From: Maricaulis sp.
Lineage (GTDB): Bacteria > Pseudomonadota > Alphaproteobacteria > Caulobacterales > Maricaulaceae
Assembly: GCA_002694345.1 (NCBI GenBank)
Contig: NZLV01000207.1
Coordinates: 1-5,608 of the forward strand
Direction: 5' to 3'
Length of the DNA stretch: 5,608 nucleotides
The first letter of the stretch is position 1, and the number at the start of each line of letters is the position of its first letter. Under the pieces are notes generated by a model. The model searched no databases. It saw only the letters and a program-made list of their open reading frames with translations, and was not told the DNA's origin. The position numbers and the translations under genes were made by a program. Of the stretch, positions 5,437 to 5,608 are shown in pieces.

Positions 5437-5478
5437 ACCGCGCATACGCGCGGTCCCCCTCGCCCATCAAGGGCGAGG
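5437..5478 (-). repeat. Module B double hairpin
   Basis: Read on the minus strand, the first stem pairs CCTCGCCC (5478-5471) with GGGCGAGG (5465-5458) across loop TTGAT. The second pairs ACCGCGC (5454-5448) with GCGCGGT (5443-5437) across loop GTAT. The linker is GGG instead of the single base in module A. Both stems are perfect. Confidence 0.9.
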
Positions 5479-5608
5479 ACCTGGCACCCGGCAGGGCATT
5501 GCAGACGATCCGGCGGGGAAGTCTGGGAATGTGGAAGTCGAGATGTCCCGCAGGACCTTCTGCACCCGGGTGAAGCGGATTAAGCCACGGTCCGGCCGGA
5601 CCCGCCTC

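Larger units (their letters stand above)
5343..5479. repeat. Composite inverted repeat: two double-hairpin modules facing each other (REPIN/BIME-like)
   Basis: Module A (5343-5394, plus orientation) and module B (5426-5479, minus orientation) share one plan. Each has an 8-bp stem with loop TTGAT, a short linker, a 7-bp stem with a 4-base loop, and a GGA[AG][GT]GGGTGA tail. They are separated by 31 bases that include a third hairpin. The stems differ between copies at four base pairs, and every difference is compensated on the other arm. This inverted-pair layout resembles REP doublets (BIME/REPIN), which are non-autonomous elements moved by a RAYT transposase elsewhere in a genome. From memory, similar 'CTTGATGGGG' palindromes are common between genes in alphaproteobacteria. 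No transposase is present here. Confidence 0.8.
5304..5608. other. Non-coding 3' region after the exporter operon
   Basis: I find no supportable gene in these 305 bases. About half is the composite inverted repeat at 5343-5479. The open frames crossing it arise from the repeat and lack ribosome sites or family resemblance. There is no GC hairpin followed by a run of T, so no classical intrinsic terminator is visible for the exporter operon. A CACCCGGGTG palindrome lies at 5563-5572 without evident role. A minus-strand frame is open from the window edge to a TGA at 5426; it could be the tail of a gene outside the window but has no supporting feature. Confidence 0.7.

Noticed and set aside
4548..5438. 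Minus-strand open frame (296 codons) opposite the permease
   Set aside because: The translation is dominated by His/Gln/Asp/Gly runs mirroring membrane codons. It starts inside the repeat element and has no ribosome site or family resemblance.
5352..5573. Plus-strand open frame over the repeat element
   Set aside because: Its sequence is the translation of the hairpin modules. There is no ribosome site and no independent support.
5426..5608. Minus-strand frame open from the window edge to TGA in module B
   Set aside because: It could be the tail of a gene outside the window, since such repeats do sometimes run into gene ends. However, no start, domain or codon signal supports it here.

Overview
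The window is GC-rich and compact. Its genes use C/G-ending codons and Shine-Dalgarno sites that are either strong or absent, and its putative -10 elements resemble the GCTAnA type. Together with the intergenic palindromic repeat at the right end, this suggests an alphaproteobacterium, perhaps from the Caulobacterales/Maricaulales/Hyphomonadales side. The taxonomic placement is inference from style only; no marker gene is present.

Layout, left to right. (1) Positions 1-246, plus strand: the 3' end of a small repeat protein, cut by the window edge. It is made of six V-[DTE]-S-F-[PA]-[DG] units with an 11-residue period and resembles what I recall as the '7(1) septoil knot' family. (2) Positions 255-731 and 793-1413, minus strand: a likely two-gene transcript of a class I SAM-dependent methyltransferase (METTL7/UbiE-like) followed by a SnoaL/DUF4440-fold protein with an N-terminal hydrophobic segment. 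(3) Positions 1519-2079, plus strand: a DUF4269 nucleotidyltransferase-like protein, divergent from the methyltransferase. (4) Positions 2076-2810, minus strand: a 2-oxoglutarate/Fe(II) oxygenase of the prolyl-4-hydroxylase type. Its stop codon interlocks with the DUF4269 stop in a CTAG. (5) Positions 2974-3909 and 3909-5303, plus strand: a translationally coupled NatA/NatB-type ABC exporter (ATPase plus permease). (6) Positions 5304-5608: non-coding, with a composite inverted repeat of two diverged double-hairpin modules around a central hairpin.

The genes do not form one recognisable pathway. The exporter pair is the only clear functional unit, and the methyltransferase plus SnoaL-like protein is a possible second one. 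Most of the rest look like single accessory or housekeeping genes packed with minimal spacing.

The most notable structures are the paired-hairpin element at 5343-5479, whose two copies differ by compensatory substitutions in both stems, and the highly regular repeat protein at the left edge. I see no defence system, CRISPR array, tRNA, rRNA or transposase gene.
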